Source of the DNA: Alistipes sp.
Lineage (GTDB): Bacteria > Bacteroidota > Bacteroidia > Bacteroidales > Rikenellaceae
Assembly: GCA_017559615.1 (NCBI GenBank)
Contig: JAFYRB010000029.1
Location: 1-50,614 of the forward strand
Direction: 5' to 3'
Length of the DNA: 50,614 nt
Both the position numbers and the translations under genes were made by a program. Each line of letters begins with the position of its first letter. Position 1 is the stretch's first letter. Below the pieces are notes generated by a model. It searched no databases. It was not told the DNA's origin and saw nothing but the letters and a program-made list of their open reading frames with translations. Below are positions 8,078-16,967 of the stretch, piece after piece.

Positions 8078-10327
8078 ATGTTGTACGCACAGGTAGTTCT
8101 GCCATTGGCACAACCAATGTATACCTTCTCGTTGAATGAAGGGTTAGGAGTGCAGGTAGGCGATGCTGTGGTGGTGCAATTTGGCAGCAGTCGTTATTAT
8201 ACGGGTATCGTATGGAGCATCTCTGCGGAGCGCCCCGACTACCCACGTCTAAAACCTATACTTAAAAAACTATATAGCACACCGCTTCTCACCCCTGCGA
8301 TGCAACGCCTGTGGGAGTGGGTTGCGGAGTACTATATGTGCAGCGTGGGCGAGGTTATGCGCGTGGCACTGCCATCGTTAGCAAAGCCCTCGGCCACATC
8401 ACTCTCGGACCTCGATGAGCGAAGCATAGAGGCTCCAACAGAGCGTTACATAGCCCTCTGCGAGGCTCTACGCTCGGAGGAGGCGCTTGCGGAGTATGTT
8501 GCGAAACACTCACGTCGCGCACCACGTCGCTGCGAGAATCTCGACACCCTCGCCGCACTTATTCAGCAGCGTGAGGCCGAGGATGGATTTATCCCTCGCC
8601 GACTCCTTAACATCAACAACGACGACCTCGCTACACTTCGCAAAAAGGAGCTTATAGTAACCCAGGAGCGCCCCGTACAACGCGTAGTGAATAGCTCCGA
8701 CTTCCTAACTCCTACACTCTCCGAGGCACAAAACAGAGCCCTCGATGCTATTCGTGAGGCACATAATCAGCGCCGTGTGGCACTTCTTCACGGTATCACA
8801 GGCTCGGGAAAGACAGAGATATACATCCACCTTATTGCCGAGACCTTGGCCGCAGGACGTGATGTGCTGATGCTCGTGCCAGAGATTGTCATCACCTCGC
8901 AGCTTGTCGAGCGTCTGGAGCAAATCTTCGAGGGACGCACCACGACCTATCATTCACGTCTTACGGCGCTACGTCGCGGTCAGACATTCCTACGTCTGGC
9001 AACAAGCTCGGGAGGAGAGCTTATCGTGGGCGTGCGCTCATCAATATTCCTACCGCACAAGAACTTAGGACTTATAATCGTCGACGAGGAACACGATGCG
9101 AACTACAAGCAGAGTGACCTTGCGCCACGCTATAACGCTCGTGACTGCGCCGTAATTATGGGACGCATCTACGATGCCAATGTTCTGCTGGGTAGTGCTA
9201 CGCCATCGCTCGAGAGCTACACCAATACCCTTTCGGGGAAATATGCCTATGTCGAGCTGAAGGAGCGCTGGGGAAGTGGCGTACTCCCCGAGATTGTGGT
9301 GTCGGATACCATACGCGCGGTGAAACGTGGCGAGCGAAAGACACACTTCAACCTCGACCTTCTGAACGATATCTCACGTACGCTGGCGGCAAACGAGCAG
9401 GTTATGCTCTTCCAGAACCGCCGCGGATACTCACCATATATACAATGCCGCACCTGTGGCTACTCACCGCGCTGCCCACACTGCAACGTAACACTTACCG
9501 AGCATAAGGCTACGGCACGTATGGAGTGTCACTACTGCGGATATACTATGCCTACGCCAAAGGTATGCCCCAACTGCGAGATTCAGGATATGGCACTTAT
9601 GGGCTTCGGAACGGAGAAGGCTGTGGAGGAGATAGCACGCCTATTCCCCGATGCACGTGTCGGAAGACTCGACAGCGACACCTCGACCTCGGAGCGAGCC
9701 TTCAAGCAGATAGTACATAGCTTCGAGCAGGGCGAGACCGACATCCTCGTAGGTACGCAGATTATAACCAAGGGCTTCGACTTTAAGGGTGTCTCGACGG
9801 TGGGAATTCTCAATGCCGATAACCTCCTCTCGATACCAGATTTTAGGGCCTCGGAGCGAGCTTTTCAGCTTATGATGCAGGTGGCGGGACGTGCAGGACG
9901 TCACAACGACCGTGGTCGTGTGGTGATACAGACCTCGCAGCCGAAGCACCCCGTAATAAGCTATGTCGCATCGGGCGACTACCACGCTATGGCTCTCAAG
10001 GAGTTGGAGGAGCGCCGCACCTATGGCTATCCACCCTACTCGCACCTCGTACGCATTATGCTTCGCCATAGCGACTATGACCTTCTACGCCACGGCGCAC
10101 ACCACTACGCAACACTACTTCGCAAGAAGTTCGGCACACGTGTTATGGGCCCCGTATCTTCGGCGTTGGAGATGCTACGCGGTGAGCATCGTGCCGAGAT
10201 AATCATAAAGATAGAGTCGGGAGCCTCGATGCAGAAGGCACGAAGGATGATACGCGAGGCGATAACCGAGGGCGAGAAGACAAAGTCGTATAGTAGCATA
10301 AAACTATCCATAGATGTCGATGCTTGA
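8078..10327 (+). CDS. priA: Primosomal protein N', replication-restart helicase PriA
   Basis: 749 residues, normal PriA length. It reloads the replicative helicase at stalled forks (3'-5' DEAD/H-type helicase). Seen: an N-terminal DNA-binding region beginning YAQVVLPLAQPMYTFSL, Walker A GITGSGKT at residues 239-246, DEEH box at 336-339 in IVDEEHDANYKQ, four CxxC pairs from residue 457 (CRTC, CPHC, CHYC, CPNC) forming the two-zinc insert, then MGFGTEKAVEEI and the helicase C motifs including QVAGRAGRH. The ATG at 8078 gives a standard N-terminus. Its 3' end overlaps the comF start by 14 nt, implying translational coupling. Confidence 0.97.
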   Translation: MLYAQVVLPLAQPMYTFSLNEGLGVQVGDAVVVQFGSSRYYTGIVWSISAERPDYPRLKPILKKLYSTPLLTPAMQRLWEWVAEYYMCSVGEVMRVALPSLAKPSATSLSDLDERSIEAPTERYIALCEALRSEEALAEYVAKHSRRAPRRCENLDTLAALIQQREAEDGFIPRRLLNINNDDLATLRKKELIVTQERPVQRVVNSSDFLTPTLSEAQNRALDAIREAHNQRRVALLHGITGSGKTEIYIHLIAETLAAGRDVLMLVPEIVITSQLVERLEQIFEGRTTTYHSRLTALRRGQTFLRLATSSGGELIVGVRSSIFLPHKNLGLIIVDEEHDANYKQSDLAPRYNARDCAVIMGRIYDANVLLGSATPSLESYTNTLSGKYAYVELKERWGSGVLPEIVVSDTIRAVKRGERKTHFNLDLLNDISRTLAANEQVMLFQNRRGYSPYIQCRTCGYSPRCPHCNVTLTEHKATARMECHYCGYTMPTPKVCPNCEIQDMALMGFGTEKAVEEIARLFPDARVGRLDSDTSTSERAFKQIVHSFEQGETDILVGTQIITKGFDFKGVSTVGILNADNLLSIPDFRASERAFQLMMQVAGRAGRHNDRGRVVIQTSQPKHPVISYVASGDYHAMALKELEERRTYGYPPYSHLVRIMLRHSDYDLLRHGAHHYATLLRKKFGTRVMGPVSSALEMLRGEHRAEIIIKIESGASMQKARRMIREAITEGEKTKSYSSIKLSIDVDA

Positions 10328-11039
10328 TGACATAGTGGAGTCGTACCACGACGTTCGCTCGCTGATTTTTGCGGAGTGCTGTATGGTGTGTGGCTGCCAC
10401 GTGACACGCTCTATGCACAACATCTGTCCCCGTTGCCGACTCGACATACCTCTTACGAACTATTGGCTCAAGGAGGATAACCCCGCCAAGGAGCGTTTCG
10501 ATGGTCTGCTACCTATAACCCACGGCTCGGCATTCTTCTTCTACAAGGGTAACTCACTGTGGCGCACACTGATACACCGCTTCAAATATGGAGGCTTATG
10601 GCAGATGGCATACAACCTCGGAAGGTGGTATGGCGCAGAGCTGAAGGCCTCGACGCTCTACGACGACGTGGATATCATCATTCCGCTACCGCTACACCCT
10701 ATAAAGAGCATCAAGCGTGGCTATAACCAGTCGCGATACCTTGCTGATGGCATCGCCAAAGAGTTAGGCGTAGAGGTGGAGAGTCGTGCCGTGCGCCGCA
10801 CACGTAACAACCCCTCGCAGGCACGCCTAAAGCGCCGTGAGCGCTGGGAGGGTGTCGATGACCTCTTCAGCGTTGTCAAGCCAGAGCGATTGCGCGGCAA
10901 GCACATCCTTGTTGTGGATGATGTTATGACCTCGGGCGCTACGCTCTACTCCTGTATGCAGACCATACTCGCCACCGTCCCCGATGTGCGGATATCGTTT
11001 GCCACACTCGCCGTAACGGGACATATCACACCACTATAA
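10314..11039 (+). CDS. comF: ComF family amidophosphoribosyltransferase-like protein
   Basis: 241 residues. The N-terminal zinc-ribbon-like segment has Cys pairs CCMVCGC and CPRC, and the C-terminal half is a PRTase fold with the PRPP-binding signature VVDDVMTSGAT at residues 200-210. ComF-type proteins are linked to natural competence and restart functions; the biochemical substrate is unresolved. The gene overlaps priA by 14 nt (or 8 nt if the second in-frame ATG at 10320 is used). The priA-comF pairing supports the assignment because the two work together in DNA repair and uptake in other phyla. Confidence 0.9.
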   Translation: MSMLDDIVESYHDVRSLIFAECCMVCGCHVTRSMHNICPRCRLDIPLTNYWLKEDNPAKERFDGLLPITHGSAFFFYKGNSLWRTLIHRFKYGGLWQMAYNLGRWYGAELKASTLYDDVDIIIPLPLHPIKSIKRGYNQSRYLADGIAKELGVEVESRAVRRTRNNPSQARLKRRERWEGVDDLFSVVKPERLRGKHILVVDDVMTSGATLYSCMQTILATVPDVRISFATLAVTGHITPL

Positions 11040-11061
11040 CACGGCTTTGCGTTTTTATTTG

Positions 11062-11069
11062 TATATTTG
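11062..11069 (+). promoter_or_regulatory. -7 box for the following lipoprotein gene
   Basis: TATATTTG matches TAnnTTTG and sits 29 nt before the ATG at 11099. No TTG is found 19-21 bp upstream (the TTTG at 11046-11049 is too close), so the upstream element is weak. Confidence 0.5.
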
Positions 11070-11098
11070 CATTACGAACTACCCAAAACAGCGAGATT

Positions 11099-12076
11099 AT
11101 GAAGAGAACGATAGTGATGATTGTGCTATGTATGGCAGCCCTTGTGGCTTGTAATAGACAACGCCCAACACCAACACCTCCATATAATACCCTTATGGAG
11201 TTAGCATACCTCTCGGGCATATACTACGACAACTACTATGGTGCTACCGAGAGCGACTATAACTACTCGCTCGCACTCTCAACCACGAAAGATTGCTTCA
11301 ATATCGTAACGGGCGAGACACATATCTACACCAACCAGACATACCTATTTCTCGACCTATACGCCGCGGAGCCTTCGGAGAACTACAACATCAAATTCTC
11401 GGTACCTACGGGAGAGTACATCTTCGATAATACGAATAGCGCAAAGGCGGGAACCATAAGCGCGGAGTACTCCTACCTCTACGAGACCTTCGCCAAGACA
11501 AGCAAGGAGACCAGCTTCAAGTCGGGAAGCGTGGTTGTGACAACAGCACGTATTGATGCTATTTTGATTGACGAGTATGGCGCAGAGTATCGTTTCCGCT
11601 GCCCTAATAGATTTGTAGACAATAGCCGAAACTTTAGGGGTGAGGGTATTTCAGGTAGATACTCAACCCTCAATGGCGACCACACCATTACGTTCAACGA
11701 GAGCGACTACGCGGCAGAGAATTATGGCGACTACTACGTTATCGGCAAGGAGCTATGGACACTCTATGTCGAGGATTTGCAGAGTGGCGAAAGCGTTGTT
11801 TTTGAGCTTCTTACGCCACAAGGTTTGATGTTTCCTGAGGGAGAGTTTAAAATCTCGAGTTCGCTCGATGAGGAGTATGCCGCACTTCCAGGCTTCGTGG
11901 CCTCGGACGGCAGCACAACGTGGTCGTGGTACTACCACTACGATAAGAGTGGCACCGTTGTGGGTAACGCACCGATTAAGAACGGAACTCTCTCGATTAG
12001 TAACACCGACGGCAAACCTACGATAAAGTTCGAGGTTGTAGATGATAGACTGAATAAAATATCGGGCGAGTTATAA
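11099..12076 (+). CDS. Lipoprotein of unknown function with two similar halves
   Basis: 325 residues; not recognised as a named family. A lipoprotein signal with LVAC (Cys18) is clear, followed by a short Pro/Thr linker. The rest is beta-rich and acidic with many Tyr. Residues about 35-180 and 185-325 look like two copies of one module. Each runs from a short YYDNYYG or GRYSTLNG start, through a strand pair (YLFLDLYAAEPSENYNIKF versus WTLYVEDLQSGESVVFEL), to a proline-glycine turn (VPTGEYIF versus FPEGEFKI). That duplication is my reading by eye and not an alignment. Likely exported to the outer membrane or periplasm. It is monocistronic: own -7 box upstream, strong terminator downstream. Confidence 0.7.
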   Translation: MKRTIVMIVLCMAALVACNRQRPTPTPPYNTLMELAYLSGIYYDNYYGATESDYNYSLALSTTKDCFNIVTGETHIYTNQTYLFLDLYAAEPSENYNIKFSVPTGEYIFDNTNSAKAGTISAEYSYLYETFAKTSKETSFKSGSVVVTTARIDAILIDEYGAEYRFRCPNRFVDNSRNFRGEGISGRYSTLNGDHTITFNESDYAAENYGDYYVIGKELWTLYVEDLQSGESVVFELLTPQGLMFPEGEFKISSSLDEEYAALPGFVASDGSTTWSWYYHYDKSGTVVGNAPIKNGTLSISNTDGKPTIKFEVVDDRLNKISGEL

Positions 12077-12095
12077 CCCCACTACCTAAAAAATA

Positions 12096-12127
12096 AGCGT
12101 GTCTACGATTGCAGACACGCTCTTTTT
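12096..12127. terminator. Bidirectional rho-independent terminator
   Basis: AGCGTGTCT (12096-12104) pairs with AGACACGCT (12113-12121) around an 8-nt loop, followed by TTTTTT on the plus strand and preceded by an A-rich run. It can serve both the lipoprotein gene and the convergent phosphoesterase. Confidence 0.85.
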
Positions 12128-13299
12128 TACTCTACCTCCAGCTCATAGCTACGACCAAAACGGTCCGTAGCGAGGATACGGATTACACTCCCCGACTCGG
12201 TGCGCTTACAGCGGAAATAGTGCTTATGCTTATGCGCCGACTTACGCAGACGCTCCATATATTTTTTCTTATAAGAGGCCTCATTATCAACATAATAGAG
12301 GTAATCTGGATCGAGAATCTCAATCTGCTCCATCGCTCCACGCGACTCGCCATTCTCCATCCACTCCACGCTCCACATACTATCCCAACCGATAGCCTTC
12401 ACAACCACATACTCCTCGTTATCCTTCACAACACCCTCCTTCCACGCTATAAGCACCTCATCGGCACGCTTGCCCAAAAGGCGGTGGTGCCACGACCACT
12501 CTCCATCACGCTCCTCGATGCAGAAGACACCACGTGGCGTGCCATCCGAACAGATGGGTGCGTACCACAAATTACCATTCACCTGCGCTACGTTATGCTC
12601 AATAACAAGCGGCGAAACATCCGTAGTGCTATGGTTGTGGTGGTGGCCTGTAATGAAGTGTATCTCACGCTCGCCGAGGATGTCGACAATAGGTTTTGCA
12701 TAGGGCTTAACCTCGTTTTCGCGATTCGTAGCCAGCGCGTGCATACATACCGCAACACGCATATCCTGTGGCCACTTCTCTCGCTCCTGACTCAACCACA
12801 CAAGCTGCTGAGCATCCACGCCCTCGCTATATGAGATTGGGTGAAAGTCGATATTATCGAAGGTTAGAAAGAGTGTCTCGCCAAGCACAAAAGCCTGATT
12901 ACGAGGGCCAAACGTATCTATAAACTCCTGCTCGGCACGTCGCTCATCGCGTCGCTTATCGGGGTTGTGGTCGTGGTTACCCATAACGGCATAGACGGGG
13001 ACTCCGAGGCTCTCGAAAGCACGCTTCACACGTGGCAGATACTTCGTTGTATCCCACACTACATCGCCCGTAATAAGGATTGCTATTGGCAACTCCGACT
13101 CCGCGCGATACTCCTCAACAATAACGCCTATTTGCGGGATAATCTCCTGCTCAAGAGTCGCGAGATGTGCTTTTGTCTGTGGCTGCGAGTCACCCACAAC
13201 GATAAGGTTAAAGCCTCTGGCATCACCCTGCTGCGCCGAGGCGATATTAACGCCACAAAGAGTGGCAAAAACAACCAATATAAATACTAAATTTCTCAT
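12127..13299 (-). CDS. Exported calcineurin-like metallophosphoesterase
   Basis: 390 residues from the ATG at 13299; an upstream in-frame GTG at 13308 would add three residues. A signal peptide ends near ASAQQ. The metallophosphatase motifs are in order: VVGDSQ (GDxH variant with Gln in place of His), LITGDVVWD, AVMGNHDHN, CMHALA and ITGHHHNHS, so the dimetal site is essentially complete. The C-terminal ~120 residues (YAPICSDGTPRGVFCIEE onwards) resemble the beta-sandwich that follows this domain in Bacteroidetes phosphoesterases. The substrate is unknown; periplasmic release of phosphate from a phosphodiester or monoester is the family-level expectation. Transcribed alone, convergent with the upstream lipoprotein gene. 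Confidence 0.87.
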   Translation of the reverse strand: MRNLVFILVVFATLCGVNIASAQQGDARGFNLIVVGDSQPQTKAHLATLEQEIIPQIGVIVEEYRAESELPIAILITGDVVWDTTKYLPRVKRAFESLGVPVYAVMGNHDHNPDKRRDERRAEQEFIDTFGPRNQAFVLGETLFLTFDNIDFHPISYSEGVDAQQLVWLSQEREKWPQDMRVAVCMHALATNRENEVKPYAKPIVDILGEREIHFITGHHHNHSTTDVSPLVIEHNVAQVNGNLWYAPICSDGTPRGVFCIEERDGEWSWHHRLLGKRADEVLIAWKEGVVKDNEEYVVVKAIGWDSMWSVEWMENGESRGAMEQIEILDPDYLYYVDNEASYKKKYMERLRKSAHKHKHYFRCKRTESGSVIRILATDRFGRSYELEVE

Positions 13300-13323
13300 A
13301 CGATTCACATTTATTTGCGACTA

Positions 13324-13331
13324 CAAATATA
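13324..13331 (-). promoter_or_regulatory. -7 box for the metallophosphoesterase
   Basis: On the minus strand TATATTTG (plus-strand CAAATATA) lies about 25 nt upstream of the ATG at 13299. This favours the short-leader ATG. No TTG at -33 was seen. Confidence 0.5.
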
Positions 13332-13405
13332 ACGCATTATTACGAAAAATAGTACTCCCCCTCGAATTTTCGTCGCACGCGCATACGCAAGATGAAAAAT
13401 TTTAC

Positions 13406-13413
13406 TATCTTTG
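13406..13413 (+). promoter_or_regulatory. -7 box directly in front of dnaX
   Basis: TATCTTTG ends only 7 nt before the dnaX ATG at 13421. If transcription starts the usual 5-8 nt downstream of this box, the mRNA would be leaderless or nearly so. No good TTG at -33. Confidence 0.5.
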
Positions 13414-13420
13414 TCGAGTT

Positions 13421-15262
13421 ATGGAGAATTTTGTAGTATCAGCACGTAAGTATCGCCCCGCAACATTCGCATCGGTTGTGGGACAACGACATATTACATC
13501 AACACTTAAGAATGCTATCGAGCGTGGTCAGTTGGCTCACGCCTACCTCTTCTGTGGTCCTCGTGGCGTGGGTAAGACAACCTGCGCACGTATCTTCGCA
13601 AAGGCTATCAACTGCCTAAACCCACAGGGTGGCGAGGCGTGTAACGAGTGTGAGTCGTGTCGCTCGTTCAACGAGGGACGCTCGCTCAACGTTCACGAGC
13701 TTGATGCAGCATCGAACAACTCGGTGGATGATATTCGTAACCTCATCGAGCAGGTGCGTATCATCCCACAGCAGGGCCGTTACTCGGTCTTTGTAATTGA
13801 TGAGGTGCATATGCTCTCATCTGCGGCGTTCAACGCATTCCTGAAGACTCTTGAGGAGCCTCCACAGCACGCCGTTTTCATCCTTGCAACGACCGAGAAA
13901 CATAAGATTATCCCTACGATTCTGTCGCGTTGCCAGATTTATGATTTCAACCGCATAAAGGTGGAGGATGGTGTGGAGTATCTGCACTACATCGCCGATA
14001 AGGAGGGCGTTACGGCAGATGACGAGGCACTAAACCTTATCGCTCATAAGGCCGATGGTGGTATGCGTGATGCGCTGTCGATGTTCGACAAGGCGGTGTC
14101 GTTCTGCGGTAACTCGCTAAACTATAAGGATGTGGCAGCTACGCTCAACGTCCTCGACTACGACACCTACTTCTCGGTTACGGAGCTACTCCTATCGGGT
14201 AACTACGTGGAGACACTCCTCCGCTTCGACGAGGTGCTCTCGCGTGGTTTCTCGCCACAGGTGTTTATCTCGGGCCTTAACGCACATATGCGCGACTTGC
14301 TGATGGCAAAGGGCCCTGCGATATCGTTGGTGGAGTTTACGGGAACTTTGGTGGAGCGATATAAGGCACAGGCACAGAAGTGCGACGAGGCATTCCTCTT
14401 TGGCGCTATATCACTGCTTACGGAGGCAGATGGCAAGATTCGCCAATCATCTAATCAACGACTACTCGTAGAGCTGGGACTTATGAAAATTGCAGGTCTC
14501 GGCCAAAAAAAAAATGAAGATGTAGGGTTTGAGAGCTTCGAGACTCACTTCTCGCTCCCTGAACTTGCGCAGCCTACTGTTCAAGCTCCAGCAGCCGCAG
14601 CACCCGTAGCACGTAGCGCGGAGGTGACACCAGCGCCGGCTATGACAAAGGTTGAGCCTGTAACACCTATTGCAACGCCTGCGACAACGGCGGAGGGGAC
14701 AACGGAGGTGAAGCCCGCGGCGAGTGTCGCCACCCCAGCCTCGAGTGAGGCAAAGGAGCAGGAGCCAAAGCGACCTCTGGCGACCGTACGCACACAGACA
14801 AAGCGCGTATCACTAAGCAGCCTCTTAAGTAACGATAACATAGCCTCAACAAGCAAGGATGAGGAAAAGAGTGAGGAGGCGGAGAGCGCAAAGGTGGATG
14901 TAGACCCACAGTGTGAGGAGAAGCTGACATTGGCACGCGAGAAGATTATCGAGACGCTTCTTGCTTCGCGTCCACGTATCGGCTCACGATTCGAGGAGAG
15001 TATGGAGATAGAGGGCAATGTTGTTAGAATCGAGGTGCAGAGCAAGGAGCTATATGCCGAGATTATGCAGCAGAAGAGCGACATCCAGAAGCTAATGAGT
15101 GCAAAGAGTGGTGCGAAGGGTTATATCGAGTTGGAGGTTGTGGTAAACGAGCAGATGAAGGTATCGCGACCTATAACCCTTGAGGATAGATTGCAGCACC
15201 TTCTTTCGCGTAACGACCGTCTCTCGGAGATGCTCGAGGTACTCGGCCTCGACGCTGAATAG
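13421..15262 (+). CDS. dnaX: DNA polymerase III subunits tau and (probably) gamma
   Basis: 613 residues from ATG 13421. The frame is open earlier, but MENFVVSARKYRPATFASVV is the family N-terminus. DnaX is the clamp-loader ATPase. Walker A GPRGVGKTT spans residues 46-54 (Lys52) and zinc cysteines are C65, C74, C77, C80. VFVIDEVHMLS is Walker B and TTEKHKIIPTILSRC is the sensor 1/SRC region. Domain III ends near residue 360. Then an Ala/Pro/Thr-rich linker (about 385-450) leads to a C-terminal tau domain. Ten consecutive A at 14505-14514 (codons 362-365) lie at the domain III/IV boundary. The -1 frame meets TGA at 14515 and the +1 frame meets TAG at 14523, so slippage would yield a gamma-length product of about 365 residues. 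Followed after 44 nt by tyrS. Confidence 0.96.
   Translation: MENFVVSARKYRPATFASVVGQRHITSTLKNAIERGQLAHAYLFCGPRGVGKTTCARIFAKAINCLNPQGGEACNECESCRSFNEGRSLNVHELDAASNNSVDDIRNLIEQVRIIPQQGRYSVFVIDEVHMLSSAAFNAFLKTLEEPPQHAVFILATTEKHKIIPTILSRCQIYDFNRIKVEDGVEYLHYIADKEGVTADDEALNLIAHKADGGMRDALSMFDKAVSFCGNSLNYKDVAATLNVLDYDTYFSVTELLLSGNYVETLLRFDEVLSRGFSPQVFISGLNAHMRDLLMAKGPAISLVEFTGTLVERYKAQAQKCDEAFLFGAISLLTEADGKIRQSSNQRLLVELGLMKIAGLGQKKNEDVGFESFETHFSLPELAQPTVQAPAAAAPVARSAEVTPAPAMTKVEPVTPIATPATTAEGTTEVKPAASVATPASSEAKEQEPKRPLATVRTQTKRVSLSSLLSNDNIASTSKDEEKSEEAESAKVDVDPQCEEKLTLAREKIIETLLASRPRIGSRFEESMEIEGNVVRIEVQSKELYAEIMQQKSDIQKLMSAKSGAKGYIELEVVVNEQMKVSRPITLEDRLQHLLSRNDRLSEMLEVLGLDAE
14504..14525 (+). other. 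dnaX: A10 slippery run with immediate out-of-frame stops in dnaX
   Basis: CAAAAAAAAAATGA at 14504-14517 contains ten A. A shift into the -1 frame (or one extra A in the mRNA) puts TGA 14515-14517 in frame, and a +1 shift puts TAG 14523-14525 in frame. Position and logic match the programmed gamma/tau site known in other bacteria. Confidence 0.65.
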
Positions 15263-15306
15263 TTAGAAATATAGATAATCGAAATAGAACATAAAAACGT
15301 ATAACA

Positions 15307-16602
15307 ATGATTAAGGATTTTATTGAAGAATTGGAGTGGCGCGGTATGATACATACCATTATGCCAGGCGCTAAGGAGCAGTTGCAGAAGGAGATGACAT
15401 CTGCATACTTGGGTATTGATCCTACTGCCGACTCACTACATATCGGTCACTTGGTGGGTGTTATGATTTTGAAGCACTTCCAGATGTGTGGACACCGTCC
15501 TATCGCCTTGATTGGTGGTGCTACGGGTATGATTGGCGACCCATCGGGTAAGTCACAGGAGCGTAACCTCCTCGATGAGGCAACACTCCGCCATAACCAG
15601 GAGGCTATTGGCCGTCAGCTTGCAAAGTTGATTGACTTCGACTCTACGGCCGACAACCACGCTATCCTCGTGAATAACTACGACTGGATGAAGGAGTTCT
15701 CGTTCCTCGACTTCGCACGCGACATCGGTAAGTGCATCACCGTGAACTATATGATGGCGAAGGATTCGGTGAAGAAGCGCTTTAATGGCGAGGGCGACGG
15801 TATGTCGTTCACCGAGTTCACATACCAGCTTTTGCAGGGTTACGACTTCTTGCACCTCTACCAGGAGTATGGTTGCAAGCTTCAGCTCGGTGGCGCAGAT
15901 CAGTGGGGTAACATCACCACAGGTACGGAGCTTATCCGCCGTAAGCTCGGTAGCGAGGCGGAGGCATTTGCCATCACCTGCCCTCTTATCACCAAGGCTG
16001 ACGGTACGAAGTTTGGCAAAACAGAGAGCGGTAACATCTGGCTCGATGCTCGCTACACATCGCCATATAAGTTCTACCAGTTCTGGTTGAACGTGAGCGA
16101 CGAGGATGCAAAGCGCTATATCAAGATTTTCACACTCCTCGACCGCGAGACTATCGAGAAGCTTATCGCCGAGCACGACGAGGCTCCACATATGCGTGCG
16201 TTGCAGAAGCGTCTTGCCGAGGAGATTACAACTATGATTCACTCTGCAGAGGAGCTTGAGAAGGCAAAGGCTGCTACAAACATCCTCTTCGGAAATGCTA
16301 CATCAGAGGCGTTGCGCTCGTTGGATGAGGCAACATTGTTGCAGGTATTCGAGGGTGTGCCACAGTTCACAATCTCACGCGACGACCTCGAGAAGCCATT
16401 TGTGGATATCGTAGCCGAGATTTGCAAGGTATTCCCATCGAAGGGCGAGTGCCGTAAGATGGTACAGGGCGGTGGCGTGCAGCTCAACAAGGAGAAGGTG
16501 GCTGATGCGCAGCGTGCTGTGGTAGAGGGTGACCTCATCGCAGGTAAGTACCTCTTGGTGCAGAAGGGCAAGAAGAACTACTTCCTTATCACCGTAGAGT
16601 AA
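15307..16602 (+). CDS. tyrS: Tyrosyl-tRNA synthetase
   Basis: 431 residues, standard bacterial TyrRS. It charges tRNA-Tyr in the cytoplasm. The class I signature is HIGH at residues 45-48 in [11 protein letters not shown]. The KMSKS-equivalent is KFGKT at 235-239, the form usual in Tyr[16 protein letters not shown] and [10 protein letters not shown] (tyrosine/ATP pocket) are present, and the last ~65 residues form the S4-like tRNA-binding domain ([14 protein letters not shown]). The ATG at 15307 starts [14 protein letters not shown] as in the family. No tandem copy or T-box-like leader is seen; the 44 nt upstream hold no hairpin. folB starts 1 nt after the stop. Confidence 0.98.
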   Translation: MIKDFIEELEWRGMIHTIMPGAKEQLQKEMTSAYLGIDPTADSLHIGHLVGVMILKHFQMCGHRPIALIGGATGMIGDPSGKSQERNLLDEATLRHNQEAIGRQLAKLIDFDSTADNHAILVNNYDWMKEFSFLDFARDIGKCITVNYMMAKDSVKKRFNGEGDGMSFTEFTYQLLQGYDFLHLYQEYGCKLQLGGADQWGNITTGTELIRRKLGSEAEAFAITCPLITKADGTKFGKTESGNIWLDARYTSPYKFYQFWLNVSDEDAKRYIKIFTLLDRETIEKLIAEHDEAPHMRALQKRLAEEITTMIHSAEELEKAKAATNILFGNATSEALRSLDEATLLQVFEGVPQFTISRDDLEKPFVDIVAEICKVFPSKGECRKMVQGGGVQLNKEKVADAQRAVVEGDLIAGKYLLVQKGKKNYFLITVE

Positions 16603-16603
16603 C

Positions 16604-16963
16604 GTGGAGAAGTTATATACCATACGCCTTGACGGCATCTACGTTCGTGCGTTCCACGGCTGCTACGATTTGGAGCAGCAGGTGGGTAACCGCTTTCGCG
16701 TAGATATCGTGATACGCACTCCGCTGGGGGAGCTTCCACAGACGGATGACGTGACACAGGCGGTGAACTATCTCACGGTGTTTGAGATTGTGGAGCGCAC
16801 TATGCAGCGTACACAGCGCACCATCGAGGCTGCGGCAGCAAACATCATCGAGGCAATACGTGCGGAGTTTGCGCAGATTGTCGAGGTGGAGTGTACCGTA
16901 GCGAAGATTGCACCACCGCTTGGAGGTAAAATAGACAAGGTAAGTGTAACATTAATAGGCTAA
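16604..16963 (+). CDS. folB: Dihydroneopterin aldolase
   Basis: 119 residues from a GTG start at 16604, one base after the tyrS stop. No ATG lies near the expected N-terminus, so GTG is the supported start and translation is likely coupled to tyrS. FolB converts 7,8-dihydroneopterin to 6-hydroxymethyl-dihydropterin in folate synthesis. Seen: IYVRAFHGCYDLEQQVGNRF with the conserved glycine and acidic residue near the N-terminus, VNYLTVFEIVE, and the C-terminal KIAPPLGGKIDKVSV containing the conserved lysine region. Length is normal (about 115-125). The SNF transporter starts 4 nt downstream. Confidence 0.93.
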   Translation: MEKLYTIRLDGIYVRAFHGCYDLEQQVGNRFRVDIVIRTPLGELPQTDDVTQAVNYLTVFEIVERTMQRTQRTIEAAAANIIEAIRAEFAQIVEVECTVAKIAPPLGGKIDKVSVTLIG

Positions 16964-16967
16964 TACA

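Noticed and set aside
15553..16242. Long open frame antisense to tyrS (also similar ones antisense to GH92, fumarase, comM and sppA)
   Set aside because: Mirror frames of strongly biased genes. They have no start context, no promoter box and no recognisable domain, while the plus-strand genes are unmistakable.
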